Assembly: GCA_900757235.1 (NCBI GenBank)
Contig: CAAENB010000053.1
Span: 1-33,430, forward strand
Reading direction: 5' to 3'
Length of the DNA: 33,430 nucleotides
Origin: an uncultured Collinsella sp.
GTDB taxonomy: Bacteria; Actinomycetota; Coriobacteriia; Coriobacteriales; Coriobacteriaceae
Shown: piece after piece, positions 32,410 to 33,430 of the stretch
How positions within the stretch are numbered: position 1 is the stretch's first letter
How the letters are laid out: each line of letters starts with the position of its first letter
Program-made: the position numbers and the translations under genes
The notes under the pieces: model-generated
Seen by the model: the letters and a program-made list of their open reading frames with translations, nothing else
Told to the model about the DNA's origin: nothing
Databases searched by the model: none

Positions 32410-33324
32410 ATGGGTACAGTGAGAAACGCGCGCGTTAACCAGGGCGGCCCCAAGTGCGCCGGCATCGTCGGCCTTGGCCTCATCGGCGGCAGCTTTGCCC
32501 GCGGCTATGCGCAGGCGGGCGTCCGCGTGCTGGCCTGGGACCCCGATGACGATGTCATGACCGCCGCCAGCATGGGCACCGTCGCCGGCGAGCTCAACGA
32601 CAAGACACTCGGCGAATGCGACATCATCGTCTTGGCTTGCTACCCCGAGGCCTGCATCGAGTGGCTCGAGGCGCATGCTCAGGCACTCGCCGACGCCACC
32701 GACACTGATGCCATCATGGGCCCCGTGGTGATCGACACGGTGGGCGTCAAGGGCATCGTGTGCGAGCGCGCCTTTGAGCTTGCCCGCGAGCACGGCTTTT
32801 ACTTTGTGGGCGCGCACCCCATGGCGGGCACGCAGTTCTCGGGCTACGCGCATTCCCGCGCCGACCTGTTCCAGGGCGCACCGCTCGTGCTCGTTCCGCC
32901 CGCGGTGGCCGACGCACTTAAGCTGGAGCTTTTGGGCCAGGTGCGCGAGATGGTGCGTCCCCTGGGCTTTGGCAAGTTCAGCGTAACGAGCGCCGCCGAC
33001 CACGACCGCGTCATCGCCTTTACGAGCCAGCTCGCGCACGTCGTCTCCAACGCCTACGTTAAGAGCCCGACTGCTCAGGTCCACCACGGCTTTTCGGCCG
33101 GCAGCTACCGCGACCTCACCCGCGTAGCGCACCTCAATCCGCAGATGTGGTCCGAGCTCATGATCGACGACGCCAATGCGCTCGCCTTCGAGATTGACCA
33201 TCTGATCGAATCGCTCGGCGCCTACAGCCGTGCGCTCAAGGACCGCGACCAGCGCTATCTGGAGAATCTCCTTGCCGAGGGCGATCGCATCAAGCGCGCA
33301 CTCGACGACGAGGCCTCCCACTAG
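32410..33324 (+). CDS. tyrA: Prephenate dehydrogenase
   Basis: It oxidises and decarboxylates prephenate to 4-hydroxyphenylpyruvate for tyrosine synthesis. The NAD-binding motif GLGLIGGS (21-28) follows a short polar N-terminus; GAHPMAGTQFSGY and DLFQGAPLVLVP are typical of TyrA. The C-terminal half is the helical dimerisation domain. The 304 residues leave no room for an ACT or chorismate mutase domain. ATG 32410 lies three bases after the aroF stop, with GGAG inside the end of aroF, so the two are coupled. Arogenate as substrate cannot be excluded. Confidence 0.93.
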   Translation: MGTVRNARVNQGGPKCAGIVGLGLIGGSFARGYAQAGVRVLAWDPDDDVMTAASMGTVAGELNDKTLGECDIIVLACYPEACIEWLEAHAQALADATDTDAIMGPVVIDTVGVKGIVCERAFELAREHGFYFVGAHPMAGTQFSGYAHSRADLFQGAPLVLVPPAVADALKLELLGQVREMVRPLGFGKFSVTSAADHDRVIAFTSQLAHVVSNAYVKSPTAQVHHGFSAGSYRDLTRVAHLNPQMWSELMIDDANALAFEIDHLIESLGAYSRALKDRDQRYLENLLAEGDRIKRALDDEASH

Positions 33325-33360
33325 ACCACCCATCACGCCAGGTCGAAAGGACCGAAGCTT

Positions 33361-33430
33361 ATGGCGATTACCATCGATATCGACACCGCACGCCCCTACC
33401 AGGTGCATGTTGGCACGTTTTTGCTGGAGC
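33361..33430 (+). CDS. aroB: 3-dehydroquinate synthase, 5' part only
   Basis: Only the first 23 codons are in the window. The reading ITIDIDTARPYQVHVGTFLL matches the N-terminal strand of AroB, which usually has YxVxIGxG(L)L. ATG 33361 follows AAAGGA. The gene lies 36 bases after tyrA, in the expected place for the second shikimate enzyme. The rest lies beyond the window edge. Confidence 0.75.
   Translation, partial: MAITIDIDTARPYQVHVGTFLLE

Noticed and set aside
31396..33408. Open frame of 670 codons on the minus strand opposite aroF-tyrA
   Set aside because: It spans two well-defined genes and their junction. This is typical GC-driven antisense openness.
1..33430. Prophage, insertion sequence, CRISPR array or defence island
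   Set aside because: No transposase, integrase, phage structural gene, regularly spaced repeat or restriction-type gene is visible; almost all genes are core functions in conserved order.

Overview
The window is about 33 kb of GC-rich (roughly 60%) bacterial DNA made almost entirely of tightly packed core genes. Gene order, many TTG starts behind strong Shine-Dalgarno (SD) sites, pyruvate phosphate dikinase with its regulator, and Clostridia-like synteny around mreBCD-rodA-rplU-obgE suggest an anaerobic actinobacterium of class Coriobacteriia, probably Collinsella or a relative. This is inferred from the protein sequences and layout; no database search was possible. I see no prophage, transposase, CRISPR array, toxin-antitoxin pair or defence island.

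Layout. (1) 186-9750, minus strand: rpsP, khpA, rimM, trmD, lepB, glyQ, glyS and the PPDK regulatory protein, then a 342-base gap and ppdK. The gap holds a large inverted repeat and a cluster of GGTAAA repeats. (2) 9991-11205, plus strand: dinB, divergent from rpsP. (3) 11305-24981, minus strand: mreB, mreC, mreD, mrdA (PBP2), rodA, a DUF697-like membrane protein and two linked radical-SAM family proteins. A new promoter then drives rplU and rpmA. A terminator follows, then obgE, nadD, yqeK and rsfS. (4) 25097-28205, minus strand: a cyclophilin and a TPR membrane protein under one strong promoter, and a double zinc-ribbon membrane protein. (5) 28309-31179, minus strand: a P-type cation ATPase preceded by tRNA-Arg(CCG), which has its own promoter and terminator. 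(6) 31384 to the end, plus strand: an aromatic amino-acid operon of aroF-type DAHP synthase, tyrA and the start of aroB, with a terminator hairpin in its leader.

How the genes work together. Block 1 joins ribosome and tRNA maturation (S16, KhpA, RimM, TrmD, GlyRS) to protein export (LepB) and central carbon metabolism (PPDK and its kinase/phosphorylase). Block 3 is the elongation machinery for the cell wall (MreBCD, PBP2, RodA) followed by ribosome assembly (L21, L27, Obg, RsfS) and NAD synthesis (NadD). Block 6 is the entry to the shikimate pathway plus tyrosine synthesis.

I did not find a convincing new multi-gene system. The best leads are regulatory or architectural: the leader terminator of the DAHP synthase operon, the 37-base inverted repeat that supplies a stop codon, the terminator abutting the obgE ribosome-binding site, a DUF697 protein whose N-terminal half looks like a decayed GTPase, a PBP2 with an extra membrane helix, and a P-type ATPase with a PQGL motif and a 100-residue basic tail.
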